Of a DNA stretch of 64,000 bases, positions 35,248-44,050 are shown in pieces. The stretch is from Oscillospiraceae bacterium (GTDB lineage Bacteria > Bacillota > Clostridia > Oscillospirales > Ruminococcaceae), in contig JAFTYW010000055.1 of assembly GCA_017461245.1 (NCBI GenBank), forward strand, positions 1 through 64,000, written 5' to 3'. The translations under genes and the position numbers were made by a program. Under the pieces are notes generated by a model that was given only the letters and a program-made list of their open reading frames with translations, did no database searches and was not told the origin of the DNA. Every line of letters starts with the position of its first letter. Within the stretch, counting starts at the first letter, position 1.

Positions 35248-35951
35248 TGCAAAACAAAAAAATTAAACACTTTGCAGAAGGCGCGTGGCTGCTGGGAATA
35301 GTTTTTTGTTCCCTTGGAGTCAGTCTTTCAGCAAAGAGCGGGCTTGGAGTTTCGATGATCGTAGCTCCTGCCTACGTGCTTTATCTTAAAATATCTCAAA
35401 CGCTCTCTTGGTTTACTCTCGGAATGGCAGAATATACCTTACAGGGCGTGCTTGTAGTTCTGACAGCCGTTGTGCTTCGCCGATTCAAACTGAAATATCC
35501 GCTCTGCTTTCTGACGGCGGTTATTCACGGCTTTGCGGTTGATGCCTGGCGCAGCCTAATAGGCGCTGAAATGGCACAGACCGCGCTCGAAAAGGGATTA
35601 TATTGCGCGGGCGGCGCGCTGATAACTGCGTTTGCTATAGCACTTATGCTGAGAACCTACCTGCCGCAAGAGGTTTACGAGCTTGTCGTAAAGGAAATTG
35701 CGGAAAAATATTCCTTCTCAATGAATAAGGTCAAGTGGATTTTTGATATTTCCTCGCTTTTACTTGGAATTGTTCTGATGCTTGTGCTGTTTAAGAGCTT
35801 CTCCTTTGAGATGATTGGAATAGGAACGCTTGTTCTAACGGTCATAAACACCCCGCTTATAACCTTTTTTGGAAGAATTCTCGATAAATTTGTGTCGTTT
35901 GACCCCGCTTTTAAAGGATTTTATGACAAATTTGAAAAGATTCTCGACTAA
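35247..35951 (+). CDS. YczE/YyaS-like integral membrane protein
   Basis: 234 aa with about five to six hydrophobic helices. The start with GSxxLGVSLSAKSGLGVSMI, here L-G-V-S-L-S-A-K-S-G-L-G-V-S, and the following W-F-T-L-G resemble the YczE/YyaS/DUF6198 membrane proteins. No transport motif is recognised. It shares one base with the stop codon of the Cys-rich gene before it, so both proteins may act together. Confidence 0.62.
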   Translation: MQNKKIKHFAEGAWLLGIVFCSLGVSLSAKSGLGVSMIVAPAYVLYLKISQTLSWFTLGMAEYTLQGVLVVLTAVVLRRFKLKYPLCFLTAVIHGFAVDAWRSLIGAEMAQTALEKGLYCAGGALITAFAIALMLRTYLPQEVYELVVKEIAEKYSFSMNKVKWIFDISSLLLGIVLMLVLFKSFSFEMIGIGTLVLTVINTPLITFFGRILDKFVSFDPAFKGFYDKFEKILD

Positions 35952-35957
35952 AACACG

Positions 35958-35989
35958 GCCCCTGCACTAAAAATAGTGCAGGGGCTTTT
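35958..35989 (+). terminator. Intrinsic terminator
   Basis: Perfect 12-bp stem GCCCCTGCACTA (35958-35969) with TAGTGCAGGGGC (35974-35985), loop AAAA, then TTTT. It ends the transcript of the DUF6062-like gene pair. Confidence 0.88.
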
Positions 35990-36050
35990 CTACAAAAAGT
36001 TGATTTACATAATTTTACATTATTCATCGCAAGTGAAAATATTAAATGGC

Positions 36051-36137
36051 TTGTCTACACAGTTTTTCACACTTTCCACCGAGTTTTCCACATAGAAATT
36101 AAAAAATATTCATCGAATTATGTAAACTTGTGAAAAT
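36051..36137. other. Cluster of DnaA-box-like motifs in a gene-free stretch
   Basis: The 248-nt stretch 35986-36233 is AT rich and non-coding. It holds TTGTCTACA (36051, 7/9 to TTATCCACA), TTTTTCACA (36063, 7/9), CTTTCCACC (36072, 6/9), TTTTCCACA (36084, 8/9) and an inverted TGTGAAAAT (near 36130, 6/9), next to AAATTAAAAAATATT. None is a perfect box. Confidence 0.35.
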
Positions 36138-36233
36138 ACTAAAAGTATATAGAACTTTACGAGCATTTTGCTCTGCATATTTTTTAAAAAATAACCCAAA
36201 TTATTATTAAGAAATTTCTTGGGGGATTTTTAT

Positions 36234-36518
36234 ATGATTAGAGGCGTTAATAAGCAGGTAATAGAGGTTTTAAATACCGAAAACGAATACTTTGAAAAGG
36301 CAATTTTAATTGTTTCTGAAAGATATGTAGAGTGCAACAGGGCAAAGTTTGACAGAAAGGCTAACGAGTACGTTGCAGGCATTGTTCCGTTTTCTGAAAG
36401 CTACGAAAAAAGAAAGGAAAAAATGCCTGGGAAAATTAAGAAAACGCTTTTTGAGGCGGCAAAATATCTGGCTTTCTCGGGGGCGGGAGCAGCTATTGTA
36501 TATTTTATTGTAAGATAA
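36234..36518 (+). CDS. Small protein with C-terminal membrane helix, function unknown
   Basis: 94 aa from ATG 36234 (TTGGGGGA upstream). The N-terminal ~60 residues are soluble and charged (NKQVIEVLNTENEYFEKAILIV, in words a helix rich in Glu and Asn, then Y-V-E-C-N-R-A-K-F). Basic KIKKTLFEAAKYL precedes one C-terminal hydrophobic helix ending in IVR, so the protein looks tail-anchored with its bulk in the cytoplasm. No family recognised. Confidence 0.65.
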   Translation: MIRGVNKQVIEVLNTENEYFEKAILIVSERYVECNRAKFDRKANEYVAGIVPFSESYEKRKEKMPGKIKKTLFEAAKYLAFSGAGAAIVYFIVR

Positions 36519-36530
36519 GTAAAAAAATGT

Positions 36531-36558
36531 TTGAAATTGTCAATATATATGTTATAAT
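36531..36558 (+). promoter_or_regulatory. Promoter of rlmB
   Basis: -35 TTGAAA (36531-36536), 16-bp spacer, -10 TATAAT (36553-36558), 44 nt before the rlmB start. Confidence 0.65.
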
Positions 36559-36602
36559 AGAATATATGCACTTTATTTAGTATATTTTAAGAGGACTTAA
36601 AT

Positions 36603-37382
36603 ATGGAAAAACAATTTAGACCTGCCCGCTTTAAAGATAAAAATGAAGAGGCGCAGAGTAGCTATATCGTTGGAAGAAACGCTGTTTTGGAGGCTATCCG
36701 TTCTGGCAGAGAGCTGGACTTTGTTATGGTTCAGAAGGGCGAGCTTAAGGGTAGTATAAATCAGATCCTTTCGCTTTGCAGAAAAAACAATATCGTGATC
36801 AAAGAGGCAGAGGCCGGAAAGCTTTCAGATCTTTCACAAGGCGGGGTGCATCAGGGCGTTATTGCTCAGCCTGCCGCTGTTACATATTCGAGCGTTGAGG
36901 ATATTTTGCAGATTGCCAAAAACAGAAATGAGGCTCCATTTATTGTAATTGCCGATCAGATTGAAGACCCGCATAATCTTGGTGCAATAATCAGAACTGC
37001 CGAGGCTTGCGGAGTTCACGGAGTTATCATTCCCAAGAGAAGAAGCGTCGGCGCTAATGCGACGGTTTATAAAACCTCTGCAGGCGCACTTTCGCATATG
37101 GCGGTTGCCAGGGTTACAAACCTTACAGAAACCATCAAAGAGCTTAAGGAAAAAGGCGTTTGGGTCTACGGCGCTGATGCCAAGGGTGAGAGCTACTGCG
37201 GTATGAAGTTTGACGGTGCGGTTGCTCTTGTAATCGGCTCAGAGGGCAGAGGAATTTCTGACCTGGTTTTGAAACAGTGTGACTTTTTGGTTTCGCTCTT
37301 TATGCGCGGAAAAGTTAATTCCCTTAATGCATCAGTTGCAGGCGGTATTCTTATGTATGAAATAGCCCGCCAGCGTCTTTGA
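36603..37382 (+). CDS. rlmB: 23S rRNA (guanosine-2'-O)-methyltransferase, TrmH/SpoU family
   Basis: 259 aa. An N-terminal substrate-binding domain (IVGRNAVLEAIRSGRELDFV, in words G-R-N-A-V-x-E-A-I) is followed by the SPOUT domain with DQIEDPHNLGAIIRTAEACG, IGSEGRGISDLVLKQCD and VNSLNASVAGGILMYE. It uses S-adenosylmethionine to methylate a ribose in rRNA. RlmB is the likely orthologue, but closely related TrmH paralogues are hard to separate by eye. Confidence 0.88.
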   Translation: MEKQFRPARFKDKNEEAQSSYIVGRNAVLEAIRSGRELDFVMVQKGELKGSINQILSLCRKNNIVIKEAEAGKLSDLSQGGVHQGVIAQPAAVTYSSVEDILQIAKNRNEAPFIVIADQIEDPHNLGAIIRTAEACGVHGVIIPKRRSVGANATVYKTSAGALSHMAVARVTNLTETIKELKEKGVWVYGADAKGESYCGMKFDGAVALVIGSEGRGISDLVLKQCDFLVSLFMRGKVNSLNASVAGGILMYEIARQRL

Positions 37383-37409
37383 TTTATAAAAATGAACGGA
37401 GGAAAAGCT

Positions 37410-39782
37410 TTGGATAACAAGTTTTCGGTTGACGATATCCTTAAAGAGCTTGAAAATAAAAAAACTCAGCCGTCGGGTAGCGATGATGAGTTTGCAAAGA
37501 TAATGGAAGAGGTTTTGGGTAAAAAAATTGAGGTTAAGTCCTCGCCACTTAAAGCTGCGCCCGAAAAGACAGTTAAAGAGGAAAAAAGGCCTGCCGAGGA
37601 TGTAGTAAAACAGACCGAGCAGCAAATAAAAACTGAGACTCCGGTTGAGAAAAAGCCTAAGTTCAATTTTAAGACCTCTGATGAGAACACTCTTTCGTTT
37701 GATAAGATTGAAAAAGAAGCCTTAGATGCTAAGAAAATAGAAACCAAAAAGGCTGACTTTAAGGTCAAGATAGATTATGAGGATGATATTCCGTGGGTTC
37801 CCGAGGAAAAAAAGGCTGATAAGCCCGATTTTGAGGATAAAACTATCCAGATGGAGCCTTTCGGTCTTAATGGAGATATTGAGATTAAGCCCGAAGAGAA
37901 TATAGAGATAAATAAAGACCTTTTAGAGTTCCGCGAAAACAGAAAGAAAAAGGTTGAAAAATTTGTTCTTTTTGGCGAGGAGGAAGAGGATACCGAGCCT
38001 GAGGCAAAGACAGAGGAACAGAGTGAGCAGGTCAAGGTGCTTGAGGACTTTAACGATTATTCTGAATCAACCGCAGTTATAAAGGACCTTGCAGGAATTA
38101 AAGCAGGTCTTACCTTAAGACTTATCGTGCTTTTCGCACTTAGCCTTGTTTCAGCCTATATCGAGCTTGGCAACCGTTTTTCGTTGCCAATGCTTGAGAT
38201 TTTCGACAAGGATATTCAGCCGCTTTCTTATCTTATCGTAAGCACCCTTGTATTTGTGGCGTCGGTCATAGTATCTGCTCCCGCAGTGCTTGGCGGACTT
38301 TCCTCGCTATTTAAATTTAAGGCTGACGGAGATTCGCTATTAGGCGTTTCGGCGCTCGGCTGCACTTTGCAGTATGTTGCGCTCTTTGTAACACCCAGCT
38401 ATATCTCTACCGCCAAGAACTCCATCTGCATTTACGGGTTTGTTGCAATTCTTGCGATGCTTGTAAATACTATCGGCAAACTTTTAATAATAAGGAGAGT
38501 AAGGCTCAATTTCCGTTTTGTTTCGGGCGGATATGAGAAATATGCCGTTACAATGCCCGAGAGCGAAAAGCTCAGCGCCTTTGTAAAAGAGCAGTTTGAC
38601 GCGCCTTATGCAAGCGTTGCAGTTCCTAAGAGAACTGATTTTGTTGGTAACTTCTTAAGCTATTCCTTTAAAGAGGATGTTTCGGACAACGTGAGTCGTT
38701 TTGTTGCTCCTGTTTTAACTCTTGGCGCTCTGCTTCTTTCAATAGTGAGCTTTGTACTTACCAGAGATTTCCATAAAGCTGTCTGCACTTTTGCAGCAGT
38801 AACCGCAATCTGTGCTCCCGTTTCGGTTATGCTTTCTGTAAACCTGCCTATGCTCAGAGTAGCGAAAAGCCTCGTTTCAAAGGGCAGTATGATCTCGAGC
38901 TTAGAGGCTTGCAACGAGATTTATGACACCAATTCGATTTTGGTAAAATCCTCTGATCTCTTTCCTAAGGGCTCAATTCAACTGAGCGCAATCAAAACTT
39001 TTGCGGCGGGAAAAATTGACGATGTTATTTTAGACGCCGCAAGCGTTGTAATTCGCGCAGAGAGTGACTTGTCTGATGTGTTCCTCTCGGTAATCGGCGG
39101 CAGAAAGGACCTTTTAAGACCCGTTGACAGTATTGTTTACGAGGAATCTATGGGACTTAGTGCTTGGGTTGAGTCAAAGAGGGTTCTTATTGGTAACCGC
39201 GAGCTTATCAGTAATCACGGAATTGACGTTCCCTCAAAGGACTATGAGGACAGATACCTAAACAGCGGAATGGATATGGTCTACCTTGCAGAGTCGGGCG
39301 AGCTTGCCGCGGTCTTCCTTATTCAGTATAAACCGGGAAAACAGATCAAAAAGGCGATGAAAGCTCTCAAAAATCTCGGTATAGGTGTTGTTGCGGTATC
39401 AACCGACCCCAACATCAACTCCAAAAAGATTGCTCGAATTTTTGATGTCAGCGAGGGTATGATAAAAACTGTTCCTGCTGATAAGCAAGGTGAAACCGAG
39501 TATCTTATGCGCCCAAGCAGTAGGGAAAATGTCGGCTGTGCAAGCATTTCAAGCTTTTCCGCATTTGTGCAGACTGTTTATGCTGCAATTAAGCTTAAAG
39601 GCATAGCTTCGCTTGCAGTAACTCTGCAGACTGTTGGAATTTTCCTTGCCTTTGCGCTTATGGCCTTCTTTACAATTATGTCGGGAAGTATCAGCATTTC
39701 AATAGAAGCGATACTTTTGTATCAGCTTTTCTGGCTCGTTGCCGTAACCGTAATTCCTGCATTTAGATCTTTTAAAATCTAA
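37410..39782 (+). CDS. Degenerate P-type ATPase-like membrane protein (probable pseudoenzyme)
   Basis: 790 aa from TTG 37410 (GGAGG 7 nt upstream). Residues 1-~226 are charged and probably disordered. The rest follows the layout of a P1B-type metal ATPase: several membrane helices, CAP (468-470) where CPC is expected, then K-G-S-M-I-S-S-L-E-A and DTNSILVKSSDLFPKG. This last segment aligns with VDTVVFDKTGTLTEG, but the phosphorylated Asp is Val512. An N-domain-like part (LIGNRELISNHGI) follows; TGD is replaced by STD (664-666), Lys in PADKQGETEYL is kept, GDGxND and the actuator TGE are absent. Two C-terminal helices close it. ATP-driven transport is therefore unlikely. Confidence 0.7.
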   Translation: MDNKFSVDDILKELENKKTQPSGSDDEFAKIMEEVLGKKIEVKSSPLKAAPEKTVKEEKRPAEDVVKQTEQQIKTETPVEKKPKFNFKTSDENTLSFDKIEKEALDAKKIETKKADFKVKIDYEDDIPWVPEEKKADKPDFEDKTIQMEPFGLNGDIEIKPEENIEINKDLLEFRENRKKKVEKFVLFGEEEEDTEPEAKTEEQSEQVKVLEDFNDYSESTAVIKDLAGIKAGLTLRLIVLFALSLVSAYIELGNRFSLPMLEIFDKDIQPLSYLIVSTLVFVASVIVSAPAVLGGLSSLFKFKADGDSLLGVSALGCTLQYVALFVTPSYISTAKNSICIYGFVAILAMLVNTIGKLLIIRRVRLNFRFVSGGYEKYAVTMPESEKLSAFVKEQFDAPYASVAVPKRTDFVGNFLSYSFKEDVSDNVSRFVAPVLTLGALLLSIVSFVLTRDFHKAVCTFAAVTAICAPVSVMLSVNLPMLRVAKSLVSKGSMISSLEACNEIYDTNSILVKSSDLFPKGSIQLSAIKTFAAGKIDDVILDAASVVIRAESDLSDVFLSVIGGRKDLLRPVDSIVYEESMGLSAWVESKRVLIGNRELISNHGIDVPSKDYEDRYLNSGMDMVYLAESGELAAVFLIQYKPGKQIKKAMKALKNLGIGVVAVSTDPNINSKKIARIFDVSEGMIKTVPADKQGETEYLMRPSSRENVGCASISSFSAFVQTVYAAIKLKGIASLAVTLQTVGIFLAFALMAFFTIMSGSISISIEAILLYQLFWLVAVTVIPAFRSFKI

Positions 39783-39795
39783 GTAATTTTTGGCT

Positions 39796-39830
39796 TTTGC
39801 CCCGCATATAAAATGCGGGGCAAATTTTTT
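39796..39830 (+). terminator. Terminator after the P-type ATPase-like gene
   Basis: 12-bp stem TTTGCCCCGCAT (39796-39807) with ATGCGGGGCAAA (39813-39824), 5-nt loop, then T7. Confidence 0.85.
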
Positions 39831-39851
39831 TGTTTTTATATAAAGTTTTTA

Positions 39852-39880
39852 TTGAAATCACAGTAAAAGTATAGTATAAT
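39852..39880 (+). promoter_or_regulatory. Promoter of the EF-G-like gene
   Basis: -35 TTGAAA (39852-39857), 17-bp spacer, -10 TATAAT (39875-39880), 78 nt before the start. Confidence 0.7.
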
Positions 39881-39957
39881 ATATAAAAGTGCATAAAAGT
39901 TACAAACTTAATAAGCTTTTTTTATCTATTATTATTAAAAAAGGGGCGTAGACCTAC

Positions 39958-42027
39958 ATGCAACAGTACAAAACAGAGCAAATCAGAAACATCGCTTTAG
40001 CCGGACATGGCTCGAGCGGAAAAACAACACTTGCCGAAGCTATGCTTTATATAGCCGGCGCGACCGATCGTTTCGGAAAAATTTCTGACGGAAATACCGT
40101 TTGCGATTTTGATCCTGAGGAAATTAAGAGAAAGTCATCTGTTTCGTCAGCAGTAGCTCCTTACGAGTGGAAAGAACATAAGGTTAATATAATCGACACA
40201 CCGGGCGCATTCGATTTTGAGGCAGGAGTTATCGAGGGTATTGCAGCCTGCGATAGCGTTGTTATCGAGCTGTCGGGTAAATCGGGCGTTACAGTTGGCG
40301 CACAGCGCGCATGGGATATTGCAACTGCTCAGAAAAAATCCAAGATCTTCTTTATCTCAAAGCTTGACCGCGAGAGCGCAAACTATCAGAAGGTTTTAAA
40401 TGAGCTCGTTGAGCTTTACGGAAACTGCGTATGTCCCGTTGTTATTCCTCATGGTAAAGAGGGACACATTGAGTGCTGGGTAGATATTGCAAGGCTTAAG
40501 GCCTATACATACGATGCTAATACCGGTAAGGAGACCGAAGTTCCTATGCCGCAGGATGAGTTCTTTGACAGAGCTTACGAGCTTCTTTGCGAGGCGGTTG
40601 CTGAAAGCTGCGAGGAATATCTTGAAAAGTATCTTGCAGGCGAAAAATTTACTCAGGAAGAGATTATTCACGGTTTAAGACTCGGTACCTGCAACGGACA
40701 CGTTACTCCTGTTCTTTGCGGTAGCGCACTGTTCTTAACCGCAGTTGAGCGTCTTTTGTATGCGATCAATGACTATGCTCCTTCGCCCTTGGATAATGCC
40801 GTTAAGGCAACCGATAAAAACGGCGATAAGGTTGAGGTCAAGTGTTTGGAAAGCGATCCTACAATGCTTCAGGTCTTTAAGACTGTTGCCGATCCCTTTG
40901 TTGGCAAGCTTTCTTATTTCAAGGTGCTTTCGGGTAAGGTTGACAGCGATATGACCCTTGTCAATGCAAAAACAGGCCAGCAGGAGAAGATAGGCAAGCT
41001 CGTTCTTATAAAGGGTAAAAAGCAGATAGACGTTAAGTCTGTTACTGCAGGTGACATCGGCGCCGTTGCAAAGCTTGCAACAACCGTTACAGGAGATTGC
41101 CTATGCGCAGCTTCGAGAGTTGTTAAGTGCGATGACCTTCCGTTCCCGCATCCGACTCTTATGCAGGCTGTTGTTCCTAAGAATAAGGGCGACGAGGGTA
41201 AGATCTCGCAGAGTATCCAAAGACTTCGCGAGGAGGACCCAACTATTGAGTTCTCGGTAAACCCCGAAACCAGACAGCAGGTTCTCTCGGGTCTCGGCGA
41301 GCAGCATCTTGATGTTGTTGTTTCTAAGCTTAAATCTAAGTTTGGTTTAGAGGTTGTTCTTGAGAAAGCAAGAGTTCCTTACCGTGAAACTATTCGTAAA
41401 AAGGTCAAGGTTCAAGGTAAATATAAAAAGCAGTCGGGCGGACACGGACAGTACGGTGACGTCTGGATCGAGTTTGAGCCCTGCGAGGGTGACGATATGA
41501 TATTCGAGGAGAAGGTATTCGGCGGCGCCGTTCCTAAGAATTTCTTCCCCGCAGTTGAAAAAGGACTTCGCGATAGTATGGCAAAGGGCTTCCTTGCAGG
41601 CTATCCTATGGTAGGCGTTAAGGCAACGCTTGTCGACGGATCTTACCACCCCGTTGACTCGTCTGAAATGTCCTTTAAGCTTGCCGCAAACGTTGCCTTC
41701 AAGAATGCTATGGTTGATGCTTCTCCTGTTCTCCTGGAGCCCATCGTTAAGCTTACTGCAAACGTTCCCGATGCTAACACAGGCGATATTATGGGTGACC
41801 TTAATAAGCGCCGCGGCAGAGTTCTTGGTATGAACCCTGCAGGCAAGGGAATGTCCTCTGTAGAGGCCGAAGTTCCTATGTCAGAGATTGGAGATTTCAC
41901 AACAGTTCTCCGTTCTATGACTCAGGGCAGAGGTAGCTTTGAGATAGCCTTTGAGCGTTACGAGCAGCTTCCCTCAATGCTTGAGGAAAAGGTAATTGCT
42001 GACAATAAGGCCAATATGGAAGAATAA
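39958..42027 (+). CDS. Divergent elongation factor G paralogue (EF-G-like)
   Basis: 689 aa with all five EF-G domains. G1 is GHGSSGKT (16-23). G3 is DTPGAFDF (80-87): the catalytic His of the usual DTPGHVDF is Ala84. G4 is SKLD (134-137) instead of NKMD. The domain IV/V signatures HGQYGDVWIEFEP, GGAVPKNFFPAVEKG and RRGRVLGMNP remain. This fits the FusA2-like group of EF-G paralogues, not the main translocase, which normally lies in the str operon. It may act on ribosomes without rapid GTP hydrolysis, for example in stress or recycling; that is inference. It has its own promoter and terminator. Confidence 0.88.
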   Translation: MQQYKTEQIRNIALAGHGSSGKTTLAEAMLYIAGATDRFGKISDGNTVCDFDPEEIKRKSSVSSAVAPYEWKEHKVNIIDTPGAFDFEAGVIEGIAACDSVVIELSGKSGVTVGAQRAWDIATAQKKSKIFFISKLDRESANYQKVLNELVELYGNCVCPVVIPHGKEGHIECWVDIARLKAYTYDANTGKETEVPMPQDEFFDRAYELLCEAVAESCEEYLEKYLAGEKFTQEEIIHGLRLGTCNGHVTPVLCGSALFLTAVERLLYAINDYAPSPLDNAVKATDKNGDKVEVKCLESDPTMLQVFKTVADPFVGKLSYFKVLSGKVDSDMTLVNAKTGQQEKIGKLVLIKGKKQIDVKSVTAGDIGAVAKLATTVTGDCLCAASRVVKCDDLPFPHPTLMQAVVPKNKGDEGKISQSIQRLREEDPTIEFSVNPETRQQVLSGLGEQHLDVVVSKLKSKFGLEVVLEKARVPYRETIRKKVKVQGKYKKQSGGHGQYGDVWIEFEPCEGDDMIFEEKVFGGAVPKNFFPAVEKGLRDSMAKGFLAGYPMVGVKATLVDGSYHPVDSSEMSFKLAANVAFKNAMVDASPVLLEPIVKLTANVPDANTGDIMGDLNKRRGRVLGMNPAGKGMSSVEAEVPMSEIGDFTTVLRSMTQGRGSFEIAFERYEQLPSMLEEKVIADNKANMEE

Positions 42028-42033
42028 AATCCT

Positions 42034-42065
42034 AAAAACAGCCTCGTAAAGAGGCTGTTTTTTTA
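42034..42065 (+). terminator. Terminator after the EF-G-like gene
   Basis: 12-bp stem AAAAACAGCCTC (42034-42045) with GAGGCTGTTTTT (42051-42062), 5-nt loop, then T tract. Confidence 0.85.
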
Positions 42066-42085
42066 TTGCATATTTAAGGTATGTG

Positions 42086-42094
42086 TGGTATAAT
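42086..42094 (+). promoter_or_regulatory. Extended -10 promoter of the ABC exporter gene
   Basis: TGGTATAAT at 42086-42094 is a perfect extended -10 (TG-n-TATAAT), 29 nt before the gene. No clear -35. Confidence 0.55.
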
Positions 42095-42122
42095 TATGTT
42101 GTTGTTTTAAAGGAGTGAGAAT

Positions 42123-44033
42123 ATGAGAGGTATGGGCGGATTTGGGCCGCAATATAAACGCGTCGAAAAACCGAAAGGTATATCTGATGTGCCGCGCTAT
42201 CTTAAAGAGCTTATAGGCGGATTTTTTTCGCGATTTGGTTACATAGTTAAGCTGGTCTGGAAATCCGGTCCGTGGATCTTGTTCTTGCTTACCGTTATAG
42301 CTATTTTAAAGGGCGTTCTGCCAGTTGCAGGCGCTCTCATTTCGCAGAGGATCTTAAACGAGCTCCAGAACGTAATAAGCATCGGCTTTTTGCCTAAAGA
42401 AGAGTTCTGGAAATCGGGCATAGTTTTCCTGCTTATTTTTCTCTTTGTCTATTGGGTATTAACAAGGGTGGTGAACTATGTCAGCCACGCCGTTAACAGA
42501 ATTGCGGGCGAAAAGGTTGTCCGTCAGGTTAAAACCCAGATGATGCAAAAATCAAAGGAGCTTGACTTAGCATCTTTTGATAACCACGAGTTTTACGAGA
42601 AAATGGAAAACGCAAATAGGGAAGCGGGTATCAGACCGATCACCATTATGCAGGAGACCTTTAATATCGTAAGTAGCCTTATTGAGTTTGTGAGCTATCT
42701 TGTTATCTTGCTTACCGCTCCTGCGCTTACCTTTGCAACACTTATTATTCTCGCAGTTTCAATTCCGTCTGCGGTTATAAACTTTGTTTACAGAAAAAAG
42801 AACTTCCAGTATATGCGCTTTCACTCCAAAGAGCGCAGACAAATGAATTATTATTCTGAGCTTGTAGTTAATAAGGATCTTATCAAAGAGGTCAGAATTT
42901 ACGACCTTGCTGATACCTTTATCGGACATTACGCCAACGTTTTCAAGCGTTACTACAAGGGCTTGCGCTCACTTATACTTGGTGAAACTGCTTGGCACGT
43001 CGCTATCGGCATAATTTCGGGTCTTGTAAACCTCTTGTTCTATGCGATAATTGCCCAAAGCGTGTTTACAGGCGAAATGATGATAGGCGATTATACATTG
43101 TATACAGGCGCGATCACCTCGCTTGCAACCTGCGTCAGCGCGCTTATTTCAACTTCTGCTACCATTTATGAGGGAACTCTGTTTATAGATAATCTCATCG
43201 CATTTATGGATGAGAAGCAAACTGTTGTCGCGTCAACCGATACACCTCAGCTTGCCGAGAAAAATGTTGGCCATACCATCGAATTTAAAAATGTCAGCTT
43301 TAAATATCCCGGAACAGAAAAGTTTGTTCTTAAGGATATAAATATCAAGATTGAAGCGGGGCAGACAGTTGTTCTTGTCGGCCTTAACGGAGCGGGAAAA
43401 ACAACCCTCATAAAGCTCTTGACAAGGCTTTACGATCCCACAAGCGGCGAGATTTTGCTTGATGGCAGAAATATTAAGGATTATGATATACATAGCCTTT
43501 ATAGCCTTTTCAGCATCATTTTCCAGGATTTCGGCAAATACGCTGTGACCGTAGAGGAAAATATCCGCTTTGGAGATATTCACAAAAATGCGGATAAGGA
43601 TGAAATTATTGCAGCTGCAGAAAAAGGCTCGGTAAAGGGCTATGTAGACAGCCTTCCCAATGGCTTTGACACTCCGCTTATGCGAATTTTCGAGCCTACG
43701 GGTATGGAGCTGTCAATAGGTCAATGGCAAAAGCTTGCTATCGCAAGAGCGTTTTATTCTGACTCTGACATCCTTATCCTTGATGAACCTACTGCTTCGC
43801 TTGACCCCATTGCAGAGCAGGAGATCTATAATCAGTTTGATATGTTAAGAGAAAACAAAACAACCGTCTTTGTTTCTCACAGACTTTCAAGCGCAACCGT
43901 TGCTGACCAGATCATCGTTCTTGAAAATGGTCAGGTTGTAGAAAACGGAAACCATCGAGAACTTATGGACTTGGGCGGAAAATATTATAAATTATTCTCG
44001 ACTCAAGCAAAAAGATATATTTCTGAAAAGTAA
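42123..44033 (+). CDS. ABC transporter, fused permease and ATP-binding protein
   Basis: 636 aa half-transporter of the exporter type. Six membrane helices fill residues ~45-350. The nucleotide-binding domain has Walker A GLNGAGKTT near residue 420, the Q-loop in SIIFQDFGKYAVTVEENI, a shortened signature LSIGQWQKLAIARAF and Walker B ILILDEPTASLD with the H-loop VSHRLSS. It likely works as a homodimer, since no second half-transporter is nearby. The cargo (lipid, peptide or drug) is unknown. The next gene, a surface SGNH hydrolase, starts 17 nt later and may be functionally linked. Confidence 0.88.
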   Translation: MRGMGGFGPQYKRVEKPKGISDVPRYLKELIGGFFSRFGYIVKLVWKSGPWILFLLTVIAILKGVLPVAGALISQRILNELQNVISIGFLPKEEFWKSGIVFLLIFLFVYWVLTRVVNYVSHAVNRIAGEKVVRQVKTQMMQKSKELDLASFDNHEFYEKMENANREAGIRPITIMQETFNIVSSLIEFVSYLVILLTAPALTFATLIILAVSIPSAVINFVYRKKNFQYMRFHSKERRQMNYYSELVVNKDLIKEVRIYDLADTFIGHYANVFKRYYKGLRSLILGETAWHVAIGIISGLVNLLFYAIIAQSVFTGEMMIGDYTLYTGAITSLATCVSALISTSATIYEGTLFIDNLIAFMDEKQTVVASTDTPQLAEKNVGHTIEFKNVSFKYPGTEKFVLKDINIKIEAGQTVVLVGLNGAGKTTLIKLLTRLYDPTSGEILLDGRNIKDYDIHSLYSLFSIIFQDFGKYAVTVEENIRFGDIHKNADKDEIIAAAEKGSVKGYVDSLPNGFDTPLMRIFEPTGMELSIGQWQKLAIARAFYSDSDILILDEPTASLDPIAEQEIYNQFDMLRENKTTVFVSHRLSSATVADQIIVLENGQVVENGNHRELMDLGGKYYKLFSTQAKRYISEK

Positions 44034-44050
44034 ATTAAACGGTGATAGAG

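Noticed and set aside
35986..36233. Chromosomal origin of replication
   Set aside because: No perfect DnaA boxes, no dnaA/dnaN nearby and no visible strand switch; kept only as a box-like cluster.
37410..39782. Active metal-exporting P-type ATPase
   Set aside because: DKTGT, TGE, TGD and GDGxND are all absent, so the active form cannot be claimed.
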